NCBI RefSeq assembly: GCF_000423705.1
Contig: NZ_KE384083.1
Coordinates: 310,001-374,000 of the forward strand
Source: Stappia stellulata DSM 5886
Lineage (GTDB): Bacteria > Pseudomonadota > Alphaproteobacteria > Rhizobiales > Stappiaceae
DNA length: 64,000 nucleotides
Direction: 5' to 3'
A model generated the notes under the pieces. The model did no database searches and was not told the origin of the DNA. It worked only from the letters and a program-made list of their open reading frames with translations. Within the stretch, counting starts at the first letter, position 1; each line of letters opens with the position of its first letter. The translations under genes were made by a program, and so were the position numbers. Positions 36,372-45,783 of the stretch are shown one piece after another.

Positions 36372-37721
36372 TCAGCCGACGCGTGGCTTTCCCTCGACCA
36401 AATACCGAAGCAAGGCTTCCAGCGGTCCCTGCCGCCATCGGCGCAACCACAGCAGGGCCACACCGATCTGGACCGCGTTTATGACCAGCGCGACCAGCAG
36501 CAATTCATAATGCTCGAGCGTTCCGAACTGCGCAAAGCCTACCCCGTAGAACACCGCGACGCAGATGATGGTCTGACTGACATAAACCGAAAGCGGCATG
36601 CGCCCGACCACCGAAAGCACCCGAATAACACCCGCCGTTGCCCGCACACGCCAAAGAACATGAAACAGTCCGATCAGCCCGAGACACAACGCCAGTCGCC
36701 GGGCATTGTAAAGATAGGCATCGGCGGTGCCGACGGAATAGGCCTCCAGGACGGCAAGGGTTGTCGCGCCGTGGATACCCAAGCCGAGCAGAACGCCGAC
36801 GCCGAGACCGCCGACCGCGAGAGCAAGATAAGCGCGAAAGGACCACGCACCCGACAGGCCGCCGAGGCGGAACAGGGCCATGCCGAAGAACATCATCGCC
36901 CCGACATCGAGCAGGTGGTCGGAGACGAAGATCGTGGTCTGCTCCAGAAACGTCTGAGAGGCCATGCTGTGCAGGAGACCGACGTAGCCCTGCAGATGTT
37001 CCTCGATCTCGTAGAGCGCAAATCGCTCCACGTCCTCCAGCATTGCCTGGTCCATGCCGGAGGCGCTCTCAGCCATGCTGTCCTCGACCGCCTCCGAGGC
37101 CCCCGGGCCCGTATCCTGTGCGCCGCCGACCGCGCGCTCCTTGGCTTCCATCATCTGCTTTGCGTCCAGTGCATTCATGGACTCTTCCGCCAGGCTCCAT
37201 CCGGTGCCGTCCTTGAAGGAAGACACCGCGAAAATCGCTAGCGCGATAACAAGAAGCCAGCGACCGGAAAGGTTGCGAAAGACAAACAGGAACATGCCGA
37301 TGACGCCATAGACGTAGAGCACGTCATGGGGCCAGAGCAGCAGATACCCGTGCACCAGACCGAAAACGATCAGCCACATCAGGCGGCGGAAATAGAGATC
37401 GGCGGCGGCAAGGCCGCCCGGGCGCTCCGAATACTTTTCCATTATCAGGATCGCGGATGCGCCGAACAGGAGCGAGAACAACCCGCGCATGGTGCCGTCG
37501 ACAAAGATCACGACGAACAGCCAGCTGGCGACATTGGCGTCGGTCGCCAGTCCCCATTCCTCCGGAAGCGAAAAGGCCACCGCGGGCATGCCGAACACAA
37601 AGATGTTGCGCCACAAAATGCCAAGGGCGGCGAAGCCGCGCAGGGCATCGAGAACGGCCAGGCGGCCCGTCGGCGACGGGTGAGCGACGCCGGGCACGGC
37701 CGAACGGATACTTTGATCCAC
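36372..37721 (-). CDS. DUF418 domain-containing membrane protein
   Basis: A 449-aa polytopic membrane protein. LDALRGFAALGILWRNIFVFGMP near the N-terminus, FSLLFGASAILIMEK and the C-terminal GRMPLSVYVSQTIICVAVFYG are DUF418 hallmarks. An unusual acidic, Met-rich soluble stretch (about residues 180-245, AEESMNALDAKQMM to SGMDQAMLEDVERF) sits between membrane blocks. The start is uncertain: GTG 37721 has GGAAAATC upstream, while TTG 37784 would add 21 residues and run into the terminator. Function unknown, perhaps envelope-related transport or acyl transfer. Confidence 0.82.
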   Translation of the reverse strand: MDQSIRSAVPGVAHPSPTGRLAVLDALRGFAALGILWRNIFVFGMPAVAFSLPEEWGLATDANVASWLFVVIFVDGTMRGLFSLLFGASAILIMEKYSERPGGLAAADLYFRRLMWLIVFGLVHGYLLLWPHDVLYVYGVIGMFLFVFRNLSGRWLLVIALAIFAVSSFKDGTGWSLAEESMNALDAKQMMEAKERAVGGAQDTGPGASEAVEDSMAESASGMDQAMLEDVERFALYEIEEHLQGYVGLLHSMASQTFLEQTTIFVSDHLLDVGAMMFFGMALFRLGGLSGAWSFRAYLALAVGGLGVGVLLGLGIHGATTLAVLEAYSVGTADAYLYNARRLALCLGLIGLFHVLWRVRATAGVIRVLSVVGRMPLSVYVSQTIICVAVFYGVGFAQFGTLEHYELLLVALVINAVQIGVALLWLRRWRQGPLEALLRYLVEGKPRVG

Positions 37722-37795
37722 TTGCGATTTTCCAGAAAAAGGGAACGATCTCGCGTGTCTACAACCAAACAACGCGTCGCACAATAAAATAGAAC

Positions 37796-37819
37796 GGCCC
37801 GGATCTACTTATCCGGGCC
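37796..37819 (-). terminator. Rho-independent terminator after the SDR gene
   Basis: GGCCCGGAT (37796-37804) pairs with ATCCGGGCC (37811-37819). On the minus strand it is followed by GTTCTATTTTATTG, a usable T-rich tail, 30 nt past the SDR stop. Confidence 0.85.
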
Positions 37820-37849
37820 GCCCTGTCTTTTCGCAAAGATTTTTTCGCT

Positions 37850-38617
37850 TCAGCGCGGCGCCATCCGGATGGCGCCGTCGAGGCGGATCGTCTCGCCGTT
37901 GAGCATCGGATTGTCGACGATGGCCGCGACCAGATTGGCATATTCGTCCGGTTTGCCGAGGCGCGAGGGGAACGGCACCTGCTGGCCGAGCGAGGCCTGC
38001 ACCTCCTCAGGGAGGCCAAGCAGCATCGGCGTTTCGAAGAGCCCCGGCGCGATGGTCATGACACGCACGCCGGACTTCGACAGGTCACGGGCAATCGGCA
38101 GGGTCGCGGCGGCGACGCCGCCCTTCGACGCCGCATAGGCAACCTGTCCGATCTGGCCGTCGAAGGCGGCAACGGACGCCGTGGAGACGATCACGCCGCG
38201 TTCGCCATCGTCCGTGACCGGATCAAGCGCCGTCATTGCGGTCGAGGAATGGGCGATGCACCGGAACGTCCCCACGAGGTTGACGGCGACCACCTTCTCG
38301 AACATGTCCATCGGATGGGGTTCCCCCCGGGAGGTGGTCTTCGCAACCGGCGCGATGCCGGCACAATTGACCAGGATCCGCTCGACGCCAAAGCGCTCGC
38401 GAGCCGCGGCAAATCCCTTGGTGACGCTGTCATCGCTCGTGACATCGACCGCGACGAAGGCGCCGCCGATTTCCCGTGCGACAGCCTCGCCCGCCTCGAC
38501 GTTCATGTCGAAAAGCGTCACCTTCACACCGGATGCTGCGAGACGCCGTGCCGTTGCCGCGCCGAGCCCCGATGCGCCGCCCGTAACAACGGCCGAAATG
38601 CCTTCCCCCAATTTCAT
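37850..38617 (-). CDS. SDR, 3-hydroxyacyl-CoA dehydrogenase type (HSD10-like)
   Basis: A 255-aa classical SDR: TGGASGLG cofactor loop, VNCAGIAP, STASVAAFDGQIGQVAYAASKGGV with the catalytic Ser/Tyr/Lys, and PGLFETPMLLGLPEEVQ after it. The long insert around KTTSRGEPHPMDMFEKVVAVNLVG is characteristic of type-2 3-hydroxyacyl-CoA dehydrogenases (HSD10). It would oxidise 3-hydroxyacyl-CoA with NAD+ in fatty or branched-acid degradation. ATG 38617 follows GGAGAG. It is monocistronic with its own terminator. Confidence 0.9.
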   Translation of the reverse strand: MKLGEGISAVVTGGASGLGAATARRLAASGVKVTLFDMNVEAGEAVAREIGGAFVAVDVTSDDSVTKGFAAARERFGVERILVNCAGIAPVAKTTSRGEPHPMDMFEKVVAVNLVGTFRCIAHSSTAMTALDPVTDDGERGVIVSTASVAAFDGQIGQVAYAASKGGVAAATLPIARDLSKSGVRVMTIAPGLFETPMLLGLPEEVQASLGQQVPFPSRLGKPDEYANLVAAIVDNPMLNGETIRLDGAIRMAPR

Positions 38618-38745
38618 ATGTACTCTCCAGTTGTCGACCTGTCTCCCGCACCACCCATGCGGTACGTTCGCCGCAAACTGGTGGCAGGAAGCGAACAAGC
38701 GGTCAAGTGCATGTCAAAGCGGGTCAAGGTGCACTCGGGCAGACG

Positions 38746-40125
38746 TCAGGCCAGCACCACAAGATCGACCGGAGCGAACACACCGGCGACCGCCCGGGCG
38801 CGGCGAATCTCGAGCGGCGGCATGTCGTATCCCTGACGCCGCGCCGCTTCCAGGCTCTCCAAGTCCGTGAGCACGCGGGTTTCCTGGACCTTGTTGGCCT
38901 CTTCGAGCTTTGCCGCCCGGTTCACCACATCGCCGATCACCGTGAACTCCAGGCGGTTTCCGGCCCCCACCACTCCGACGGTCACCGCGCCATAGGTCGC
39001 CGCCGCACCTACCCGCAGTGGTTCCGGCCAACCGCAGGCCGATGCCCGGGGGGCCAGCCGCTCCACGACCTCGGGCAGGCCGCCAGCCGCGCGCAACGCA
39101 TCCGCGGCACCGGTTTCGCTTGGCTCGACAGCACCGAAAGTCGCCAGGATCCCGTCACCCAGGAACTTGTCGACACGCCCGCCGTGAGCGGAAATCAGCG
39201 CGAGCATTTCCTCCTGGTAACAGGCGAGCACCTCCATCACCGTCTCCGGCGAAAGCGACGCCGCCGTTCGGGTAAAGCCGCGAATGTCCACGAACATCAC
39301 CGCGACCTTGCGCACCTCTCCCCGCCCCGCGGTCAGCGCCTCCTCGGCCCCGGTGATGGTGGTGGCGACCTCGGGCGCGAAGAAACGCTTGAGGTCTTCC
39401 GCCGCCGCGTGATCGCGCACCGAATCGAACAGGACCTGCCGTCCCCGGTAAAGGGCGAGCGAAAGAAAGAGCGTCACTCCGACAATGATGATCGTCTTGT
39501 CGAGTTCGGCGCCGATCAGGATGGCGTTCGAGGTGAGATACTCCACGTAATTGCGGGTAATGCGCATGTCGCCCATGTCCGTGGTCACCGCATAGGCGAC
39601 GAGCGAAAGCCATCCGGCCACGCCGACGAGGCCGGTGATCAGGACGAACCGCGGATCGAACCGCAGGGCTCTCAGCGAAATGAAAATGAAGAGATACATC
39701 AGGGTCGGCGCCTTGAGGTAAAACGTCGGATGCTGACCGTATTGAATGTGAAAGGAAAAAATCAGGGCACACAGGAGCGCCACATCCACCACGATCGAGA
39801 CGACGAGATACCAGGCCGGCAGGGCGAAACGATAGGACAGGCCGACGCGCAGCACCGTGAAGAGGAAATAGGCGACGAGCGCCAGCGGCACGAAGTTGAA
39901 CCCGTCAGCGCCCTCGGCGCGCGGCGCGAGCGAATACAGGCCCGCGAAAAACACCACCATGGCAAGCTGGGACCAGCCGATCAGACGTTCGGCGCTGTCC
40001 TCGCGCTTTTGGATCTCGGCGCGCACACGCTGCGGGATCCCGTCCTGCCGGAGCCCGCCGCGAAGCCTGTATCCGGCCCGGCCGGCCAGCCGCTGGACCG
40101 GCGCACCCGCCTTGCCATTGTCCAC
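38746..40125 (-). CDS. Membrane-bound class III adenylate/guanylate cyclase
   Basis: A 459-aa protein with about six membrane helices (residues about 45-255) and a C-terminal class III cyclase domain. Metal-binding aspartates are in VMFVDIRGFT and KFLGDGILATFG; the Lys before FLGDG is the usual adenine-specifying residue, so ATP is the likely substrate. The transition-state segment reads VIGDVVNRAAKLEE, where the usual Arg is Lys. GTG 40125 follows GGAGA. It is the last gene of a same-strand run with a metallo-hydrolase, a cyclic-nucleotide-binding protein and an ABC exporter. Confidence 0.88.
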   Translation of the reverse strand: MDNGKAGAPVQRLAGRAGYRLRGGLRQDGIPQRVRAEIQKREDSAERLIGWSQLAMVVFFAGLYSLAPRAEGADGFNFVPLALVAYFLFTVLRVGLSYRFALPAWYLVVSIVVDVALLCALIFSFHIQYGQHPTFYLKAPTLMYLFIFISLRALRFDPRFVLITGLVGVAGWLSLVAYAVTTDMGDMRITRNYVEYLTSNAILIGAELDKTIIIVGVTLFLSLALYRGRQVLFDSVRDHAAAEDLKRFFAPEVATTITGAEEALTAGRGEVRKVAVMFVDIRGFTRTAASLSPETVMEVLACYQEEMLALISAHGGRVDKFLGDGILATFGAVEPSETGAADALRAAGGLPEVVERLAPRASACGWPEPLRVGAAATYGAVTVGVVGAGNRLEFTVIGDVVNRAAKLEEANKVQETRVLTDLESLEAARRQGYDMPPLEIRRARAVAGVFAPVDLVVLA

Positions 40126-40257
40126 GTCGCATCTCCGATGGGCCCGTTCGTGCAGCCGCGCCGCGCACGGGCGAGCGTCCCGCCTCCGGACATAAAGACC
40201 GCAAACCCGCTCACCGGCAACTCACGCCTCGCGGCGTCACCGCGACGTGATCGTGCG

Positions 40258-41082
40258 CTACGGGGTCAGCACCATTCCCTCGCGTCCGACAAGCGCTCCG
40301 GGATGACGTTTCGCGGCGGCTTCGCCGATGGCATCCAGCTGGTCGTCGGTGCGACGCGGATCGTGATGAAAAAGAACGGGACAGGCAACGCCGGCGTCCA
40401 GCGCCAGCTCGATGCCCTTTTGCCAGGTCGAATGCCCCCAGCCGACGAACCGGTCGTATTCGTCGTCGGTGTACATCGCGTCGTAGATCATAACGTCGGC
40501 GCCTTCGACAAACCGCCGTACGGCCTGATCGATCTCGGCATTGCCGTGCTCGTGATCGGTGATGATGCAGATGGATTTCCCGCCATGGTCCAGCCGGTAT
40601 CCGGTGGCACCGCCTGGATGGTTGAGCGCCACGGTCCGCAAGTCGACGCCGTCGCCCCGATCGACGGTGTCCCCGGCCCGGAAGTTCCGGAAGGAAACCG
40701 CGCGCAGCTTGTTGGCCGCAACGGGAAAGATCGGCGGCGACATGATCCGGCAGATAATGTCCATCAACCCGGCGCGGTCGGCGAAATGCCCTGCCCAGGC
40801 TGTGATGGAAAAGCGGTCGTCATAGGCCGGCGTGAAGAACGGCATGCCACAAATGTGATCGAGATGCGTGTGAGTGAAGAACAAGTCGAAGGCGCGTGGC
40901 GGGGCGGCATGCAATTCCGCCCCGAGATTGCGCGCGCCCGATCCGCAGTCGATCAGGATGGTGTCCTCTCCCGCGCACAACTCGAAACAGGTGGTCTCCC
41001 CGCCGTAACGAAGGGTCCCGGCTCCGGGCGTGGGCGTCGAGCCGCGAACACCCCACAACTTGAGCGACAAGGGTTGCGACAC
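40258..41082 (-). CDS. Metallo-beta-lactamase-fold hydrolase
   Basis: A 274-aa protein with LKLWGVRGSTPTPGAGTLRYGG at the N-terminus, the metal motif THTHLDHICG, NHPGGATGYRL, and a late HH (VLFHHDP). This is the RNase Z/phosphodiesterase-like branch of the fold. Sitting between a cyclase gene and a cyclic-nucleotide-binding gene, it could hydrolyse a cyclic nucleotide (inference). GTG 41082 follows GGGGAACC; a TTG at 41100 overlapping the upstream stop is the alternative. Confidence 0.85.
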   Translation of the reverse strand: MSQPLSLKLWGVRGSTPTPGAGTLRYGGETTCFELCAGEDTILIDCGSGARNLGAELHAAPPRAFDLFFTHTHLDHICGMPFFTPAYDDRFSITAWAGHFADRAGLMDIICRIMSPPIFPVAANKLRAVSFRNFRAGDTVDRGDGVDLRTVALNHPGGATGYRLDHGGKSICIITDHEHGNAEIDQAVRRFVEGADVMIYDAMYTDDEYDRFVGWGHSTWQKGIELALDAGVACPVLFHHDPRRTDDQLDAIGEAAAKRHPGALVGREGMVLTP

Positions 41083-41096
41083 TCCGGTTCCCCGTC

Positions 41097-41555
41097 TCAA
41101 GCCGCCGCGCCGGACGCCTTTTGCGCCGCGAGGTCCTGCGTGGTGCGCTCCAGACGCTGCGCGAGCGTGCGCATGACTTCAAGCGACATGTCGGGAAACT
41201 CCTTGAGCAAACGGAGGAAATCGTCCTTCGACACGGTCAGGACGTCCATCTCCGTGGCCGCGACCACGGTGGCGGTTCGCGGAACGTCGCACAGGATGGC
41301 GATTTCACCAACGATGGAATGCTGTCCCAGCCGGGCCACGGTCTTTTCGCCATCGGGTGTGTGAACGCGGATGTCCGCCTCGCCCTCCAGAATGATGAAG
41401 GCGGAATCGCCATCCTCGCCCTGCCGGCACAATTCCTCTCCCGGCGCGAAATGCGTCCGGTCGGAAATGAAGGCGAGCAGCCTCAGCTTGGTCGCGTCGA
41501 TGCCGCGGAACAACGGCACACGACGCAGGGCGTCAACTTCAGCGTCTAGGGTCAC
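41097..41555 (-). CDS. Cyclic nucleotide-binding (Crp-type) regulatory domain protein
   Basis: A 152-aa protein that is essentially one cNMP-binding domain: LFRGIDATKLRLLAF, FAPGEELCRQGEDGDSAFIILEGEADI, then the phosphate-binding cassette IVGEIAILCDVPRTATVVA (with the Arg). It ends in a short helix and has no DNA-binding domain, so it would signal through a protein partner. GTG 41555 has a perfect AGGAGG site; ATG 41621 would add a Gly/Arg-rich tail. It lies between the ABC exporter and the metallo-hydrolase. Confidence 0.87.
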   Translation of the reverse strand: MTLDAEVDALRRVPLFRGIDATKLRLLAFISDRTHFAPGEELCRQGEDGDSAFIILEGEADIRVHTPDGEKTVARLGQHSIVGEIAILCDVPRTATVVAATEMDVLTVSKDDFLRLLKEFPDMSLEVMRTLAQRLERTTQDLAAQKASGAAA

Positions 41556-41648
41556 AGATCCTCCTTCTGCCCGGGCGGCACGCGGCGGTTCAAGTGTGCC
41601 GGCGCTCGGGCCAGTCGACATGATCGGGCAGCAAGAGCAAAAGCCGGG

Positions 41649-44252
41649 TCATTCCGCATTGTCGCTCCCCGGCGCGCTCTCCACCACCCGTCCCTGGTTC
41701 ATCACGATACTATGGGCGAATTCCTCGGTGACGATCAAATTCGATGCGCCGAACAGCAGCATGCGGCCATCGAGTTCCTCGCGGATCACCTTGCGCAGTG
41801 CCTTGTCGTCGTCGCTGTTTCCCGTCGCCGTCTCGTCGAGAATGGTGATCGGCGCATTCTTCATGAGCGCCCGCACCAAGGCAACCCGACGGCGCTGCCC
41901 CGCCGAAAGCCGCGATCCGGCGATGCCGACATGGAATCCGAGGCCCGCGCGGATAATCGGTCTGCGCAGCTCCATTTCATCCACCAGCGCGCGGATCACC
42001 TTGTCGATCTTCTCGCGCGCATCGCGCCGGTCGACCCGGGGCCGCCCGAACAAGAGATTGTCCTCGATCGTCATCGGCGCGACGAACCGGTCACGGTCGA
42101 AAACAACGAAGCGGCGTTCCGCCTTGTCCATGCGCTCGTGGAACGTCGCCCGCGCGGCCACGATTTCGGCACGCATGTCGTCGTCGAGAACGCCGAGACG
42201 GTGGCGGGCGGGGATCAGCTTGAAGGCCAGGCCGATCAGGCGCTGCTCGTCGGTCGGCGTCAGTCCGCCCTTGCCGGTGCCGGACTTCGCGGCCCTCAGG
42301 ATCCGCTCGAACTCGGGCAACTCATCCTGCGTGATGAACGAATAGTCGCCAAGCAATCCGGAATCGTCACTGATATTGGCAAAAAGCTCGACCATCGTCT
42401 CGGCGACCTTCTGGCCGATTTCAACCAGCCGCGCGTAAAGACCGGCCTCCTTCAGGGCTGCCTCGATGTCCGGGTCGGCCGCAAGCGTATCGATGCCGAT
42501 GGACGGATCCGCGGGGGCCGCGAACAGCAGGTTCTCGGCGATGCTGGCGCTGTTGTTGAACCGGTCGATCTCCCAGAGTTCGATCATCGCGGAGAAACGG
42601 TCGTCGTGTGCGACCCGGTCGGCAAGCGCGCGTCGCGCAGCGAGAATCCCGTCCGCGAACTCCGGCTGCCATTCCGGGTCGATTGTCGCCTGAAGGCCCA
42701 TGCGGAACACGTCCGCCGCCAGTCCGGTGGCCTCGATCAGTGCCAGGGCACGCTCGACGAGTTCATCCACATCGGCACACGCCACCGCTTCGAGGTCCTC
42801 CCATTCCGCCTCGATGTCATACTGCGGGTTGCTCGTCAGCTGCGCCTCGGAGATGCGCCGCGCGTAGGCCACCTTGTCTTCGCCCTCGCGTTCCGGCGGA
42901 CGCAGGGGCCGGTGCCGCAATCCGTAAAAGATGTTGTCGCGCACGGTTCCCGTCCATACATGCACGGTCGGACCGACGTAGGCGATCTGGCGGCCCAGCA
43001 CGGATTCGCTCAGGGTGTCGAGATTGCGCCCGCCGACCTCGACGCGTCCGCTGGTTGGACCAAGCAGACCCGCGGCCAGTTGCAGGACCTCCGAGCGCCC
43101 CGATCCGTCCGGACCGATCACGGCAAGGTGCTGATCCGGCTCCACCGTCAACGAAACGTCGAAGGCCTCCTGACCGGCTGCGCCTCCCGAGACGCTGACG
43201 TTTTTCATTGCAAGCGCACCGGACAGCGGCTCGGGTTCGTCGGTGACCAGTCGCGTGACCGGGTAAATGTCCGCCGGATCGAAGTTTTCCACGACCGTTT
43301 GATATTTCACGTCGACGTCGGCGACCATCTGGTAGTAGGCGAGCAATTCCTTCCAGGGACCGGCGAGATCCTTGTACGCGGCGATGACCGCCAGGAGAGC
43401 GCCGATCGACAGATTGCCCTCGATCACCAGCCAACCGCCGATGAGATAGAACAGGAACGGCGTCAACTGGTTCATGAAGTTATTGAGAAACTTTATGAAA
43501 TACTTCCAGTTGAAAATCTTGAACCGGATCTTATAGTTGGCATAAAAACGGTCGGAGAGATCGGCCGAATGCCAGGCGGAGGCATCGTTGGCGTGAATTT
43601 CCGACACGCCGGAGATGCTCTCGCCGATCTTGTCGGCAATGACGCGAACGTTGCGCACCCTTTGCCGTGACAGAAGAATGACCTTCTTCTGCAACTTCGG
43701 AATGATGTAGGCCTGCATCGGGTAGGACGAGATCGCCGCCAGCCCCAGCAACGGATCCTGCATGAAGATGAAGCCGATCTGGACCACCAGCATGCCGCCC
43801 TGGTAGGCCGGCAACGCAACGGCTTCGCCGATAAAGCCGCCGACGTCCTCCACCTCCGAGGTGATCATCGGAATGATTTCGCCGGAACTCACCTTCTTGA
43901 AATGCGGAAGGCGAAATCTCAGAACACGCTGGAACAGCTCGAATCGCAGGCGGCGAAGCATGCGCTCGCCCAGCCGCCCCTTGTAGACGTTGAGGACAAG
44001 CTTGATGCCGTTCGACGGCACCACCAGTCCGAGAAAGACGAAGCACAAAAGCACAAGATAGGAAATCTGGTCGAATTCGAACCCGAGGACTTCCCGGGGG
44101 AACAATTCCCCCTGAATCGCATCGTTGACGATCAGCTTCGGCAATTCCAACAGGATATAGCTCACCGGATAGGAGAGCACCGTGATCATCAAGATCACGA
44201 TCTGCTGCTTCTTGCTGTAGCGCCAGATGAAGCTGAAAAGGCTTTTTTCCAT
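41649..44252 (-). CDS. ABC exporter (fused membrane and ATPase domains) with greatly enlarged ATPase domain
   Basis: An 867-aa protein. The first 330 or so residues are a six-helix type IV exporter domain. The ATPase domain starts at about 350: Walker A is GPDGSGRSE at residue 380, with Arg in place of the invariant Lys; the signature LSAGQ lies at residue 782 and Walker B is ITILDET. Signature and Walker A are normally about 110 residues apart; here it is 400. The extra stretch contains three ENLLFG-like segments (VRDNIFYG, IAENLLFA, IEDNLLFG). ATP hydrolysis may be altered. It is divergent from the glycosyltransferase cluster, so it may export the glycan or glycolipid made there. Confidence 0.85.
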   Translation of the reverse strand: MEKSLFSFIWRYSKKQQIVILMITVLSYPVSYILLELPKLIVNDAIQGELFPREVLGFEFDQISYLVLLCFVFLGLVVPSNGIKLVLNVYKGRLGERMLRRLRFELFQRVLRFRLPHFKKVSSGEIIPMITSEVEDVGGFIGEAVALPAYQGGMLVVQIGFIFMQDPLLGLAAISSYPMQAYIIPKLQKKVILLSRQRVRNVRVIADKIGESISGVSEIHANDASAWHSADLSDRFYANYKIRFKIFNWKYFIKFLNNFMNQLTPFLFYLIGGWLVIEGNLSIGALLAVIAAYKDLAGPWKELLAYYQMVADVDVKYQTVVENFDPADIYPVTRLVTDEPEPLSGALAMKNVSVSGGAAGQEAFDVSLTVEPDQHLAVIGPDGSGRSEVLQLAAGLLGPTSGRVEVGGRNLDTLSESVLGRQIAYVGPTVHVWTGTVRDNIFYGLRHRPLRPPEREGEDKVAYARRISEAQLTSNPQYDIEAEWEDLEAVACADVDELVERALALIEATGLAADVFRMGLQATIDPEWQPEFADGILAARRALADRVAHDDRFSAMIELWEIDRFNNSASIAENLLFAAPADPSIGIDTLAADPDIEAALKEAGLYARLVEIGQKVAETMVELFANISDDSGLLGDYSFITQDELPEFERILRAAKSGTGKGGLTPTDEQRLIGLAFKLIPARHRLGVLDDDMRAEIVAARATFHERMDKAERRFVVFDRDRFVAPMTIEDNLLFGRPRVDRRDAREKIDKVIRALVDEMELRRPIIRAGLGFHVGIAGSRLSAGQRRRVALVRALMKNAPITILDETATGNSDDDKALRKVIREELDGRMLLFGASNLIVTEEFAHSIVMNQGRVVESAPGSDNAE

Positions 44253-44512
44253 AGTGGTTTTTGCGCCCGTCTGGCGATTGTCACTCTCGGTCTTGTCGCA
44301 TCATAACGCGATGTTTTCAAAGCGCCAGTTCACGTCGGGACACATTCGGAAGGGGGCGACATGGCATGCAGGGGAACAGGCGGACCAGGCGCGCGTCAGG
44401 ATGCCGGACACGTTACGGTCTTGCATCGCGCGGGCGCGGGAGATAGAGCAATAGGTTGTCAGGGGATGCGTGGTCGTGCTGTACACCGCTTGCGCTGACC
44501 GAGTGGGGCCGA

Positions 44513-45739
44513 ATGACGAACACTTCCCCGAAAGTGCTGATTTACAGCCATGATTCCTTTGGTCTGGGCCATTTGCGGCGCTGCCGCACGATCGCGCATG
44601 CGCTCACCGAACGCTTCGAGGATCTCTCGGTCCTGATCCTGTCCGGGTCCCCGATCATCGGCAGCTTCGAATTCCGCTCCCGGGTCGATTTCGTTCGCAT
44701 TCCGGGGGTGATCAAGCTCAGAAACGGCGAATACACCCCCTTGTCGCTGTCGCTCAACATCGAGCACATACTGGCGATTCGCTCCTCGATCATCGAACAC
44801 ACCGCACAGGTCTTCGATCCGGACATCCTGATCGTCGACAAGGAACCGCTGGGCTTGCGCGGCGAGATCCTCAGCACCCTCGAGATGCTCAAGACACGCG
44901 GAACCACCCGGTTGGTTCTCGGTCTGCGCGACGTGATGGACGACCCCGCGCATCTGCGCGAGGAATGGACACGCAAGAACGTCGACCCCGCGCTCGAGCG
45001 GCTCTACGACGATATCTGGATCTACGGGCCACCCGACCTCCACGATCCGCTGGCGGGCATGGACCTGCCCCCCGCGGTGCATGCCAAGGCGACGAACACC
45101 GGCTACCTGCGCCGCGACATTCCCGCCGACGCCAAGATCAACGAACCGCTGCCCTTCGACGACGAGCCGTATATTCTCGTCACGCCCGGCGGCGGAGGCG
45201 ACGGCGTCGAACTGGTCGACTGGGTGATGCGCGCCTACGAAGCACGCACGCAGCCGCTGTTTCCCGCCCTGATCGTCCTCGGCCCCTTCATGCCGGCCTC
45301 CTCGGCCAACGAGTTCCTTTCGCGCGCCGAGCATTTGCGCGACGTTCATATCCTGCGGTTCCTGCCGACGATCGAGCCCTATATGGCCGGCGCCAAGGCC
45401 ATTGTCGGCATGGGCGGCTACAACACGTTTTGCGAGATCCTGTCCTTCGACAAACCGACGCTGATGGTGCCGCGCGTCGTGCCCCGCCGCGAGCAATCGA
45501 TCCGTGCGACCCGCGCCCAGGCCATCGGCCTGCTCAAGGTGCTGCCGATCGAGGACTACCCCAATGTGGACAAGATGATCGCGGCACTGGTCGAACTGCC
45601 GAACTCAAATCCGCCCTCCGCGGCCGGGGTCGACAATCTTCTCGGCGGACTGGATGTCATCGGCGACCGTGTCGAAACCATTCTCGCAGGAAAGCCGTTT
45701 CCCCAAGAACTTCGCGCAACCGTGCGCGGGGGCGACTGA
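44513..45739 (+). CDS. Glycosyltransferase-like protein (GT-B fold, MurG/GT28-like)
   Basis: A 408-aa protein. KVLIYSHDSFGLGHLRRCRTIAHAL at the N-terminus and the C-terminal MGGYNTFCEILSFDKPTLMVPRVVPRREQ (nucleotide-sugar-binding style) give the UDP-glycosyltransferase/MurG pattern. ATG 44513 was chosen among upstream alternatives at the family-like N-terminus. It opens a five-gene plus-strand cluster and is divergent from the ABC exporter, with a 260-bp promoter region that shows no gene. Donor and acceptor are unknown. Confidence 0.83.
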   Translation: MTNTSPKVLIYSHDSFGLGHLRRCRTIAHALTERFEDLSVLILSGSPIIGSFEFRSRVDFVRIPGVIKLRNGEYTPLSLSLNIEHILAIRSSIIEHTAQVFDPDILIVDKEPLGLRGEILSTLEMLKTRGTTRLVLGLRDVMDDPAHLREEWTRKNVDPALERLYDDIWIYGPPDLHDPLAGMDLPPAVHAKATNTGYLRRDIPADAKINEPLPFDDEPYILVTPGGGGDGVELVDWVMRAYEARTQPLFPALIVLGPFMPASSANEFLSRAEHLRDVHILRFLPTIEPYMAGAKAIVGMGGYNTFCEILSFDKPTLMVPRVVPRREQSIRATRAQAIGLLKVLPIEDYPNVDKMIAALVELPNSNPPSAAGVDNLLGGLDVIGDRVETILAGKPFPQELRATVRGGD

Positions 45740-45783
45740 GCGGCGTCCCGTCCCAATCGAAACCCTTTGAACATCAAGGTCAC

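Noticed and set aside
37781-37792. AATAAAATAG as a third MarR half-site
   Set aside because: No matching second arm and it forms the T-rich tail of the terminator 37796-37819.
38707-41364. 885-codon plus-strand open frame
   Set aside because: Runs antisense over the cyclase, metallo-hydrolase and cNMP-binding genes, which have intact motifs and ribosome sites; no recognisable domain in the long frame.
41712-43670. 652-codon plus-strand open frame opposite the ABC exporter
   Set aside because: Antisense shadow without motifs; the minus strand has the exporter helices and ATPase motifs.
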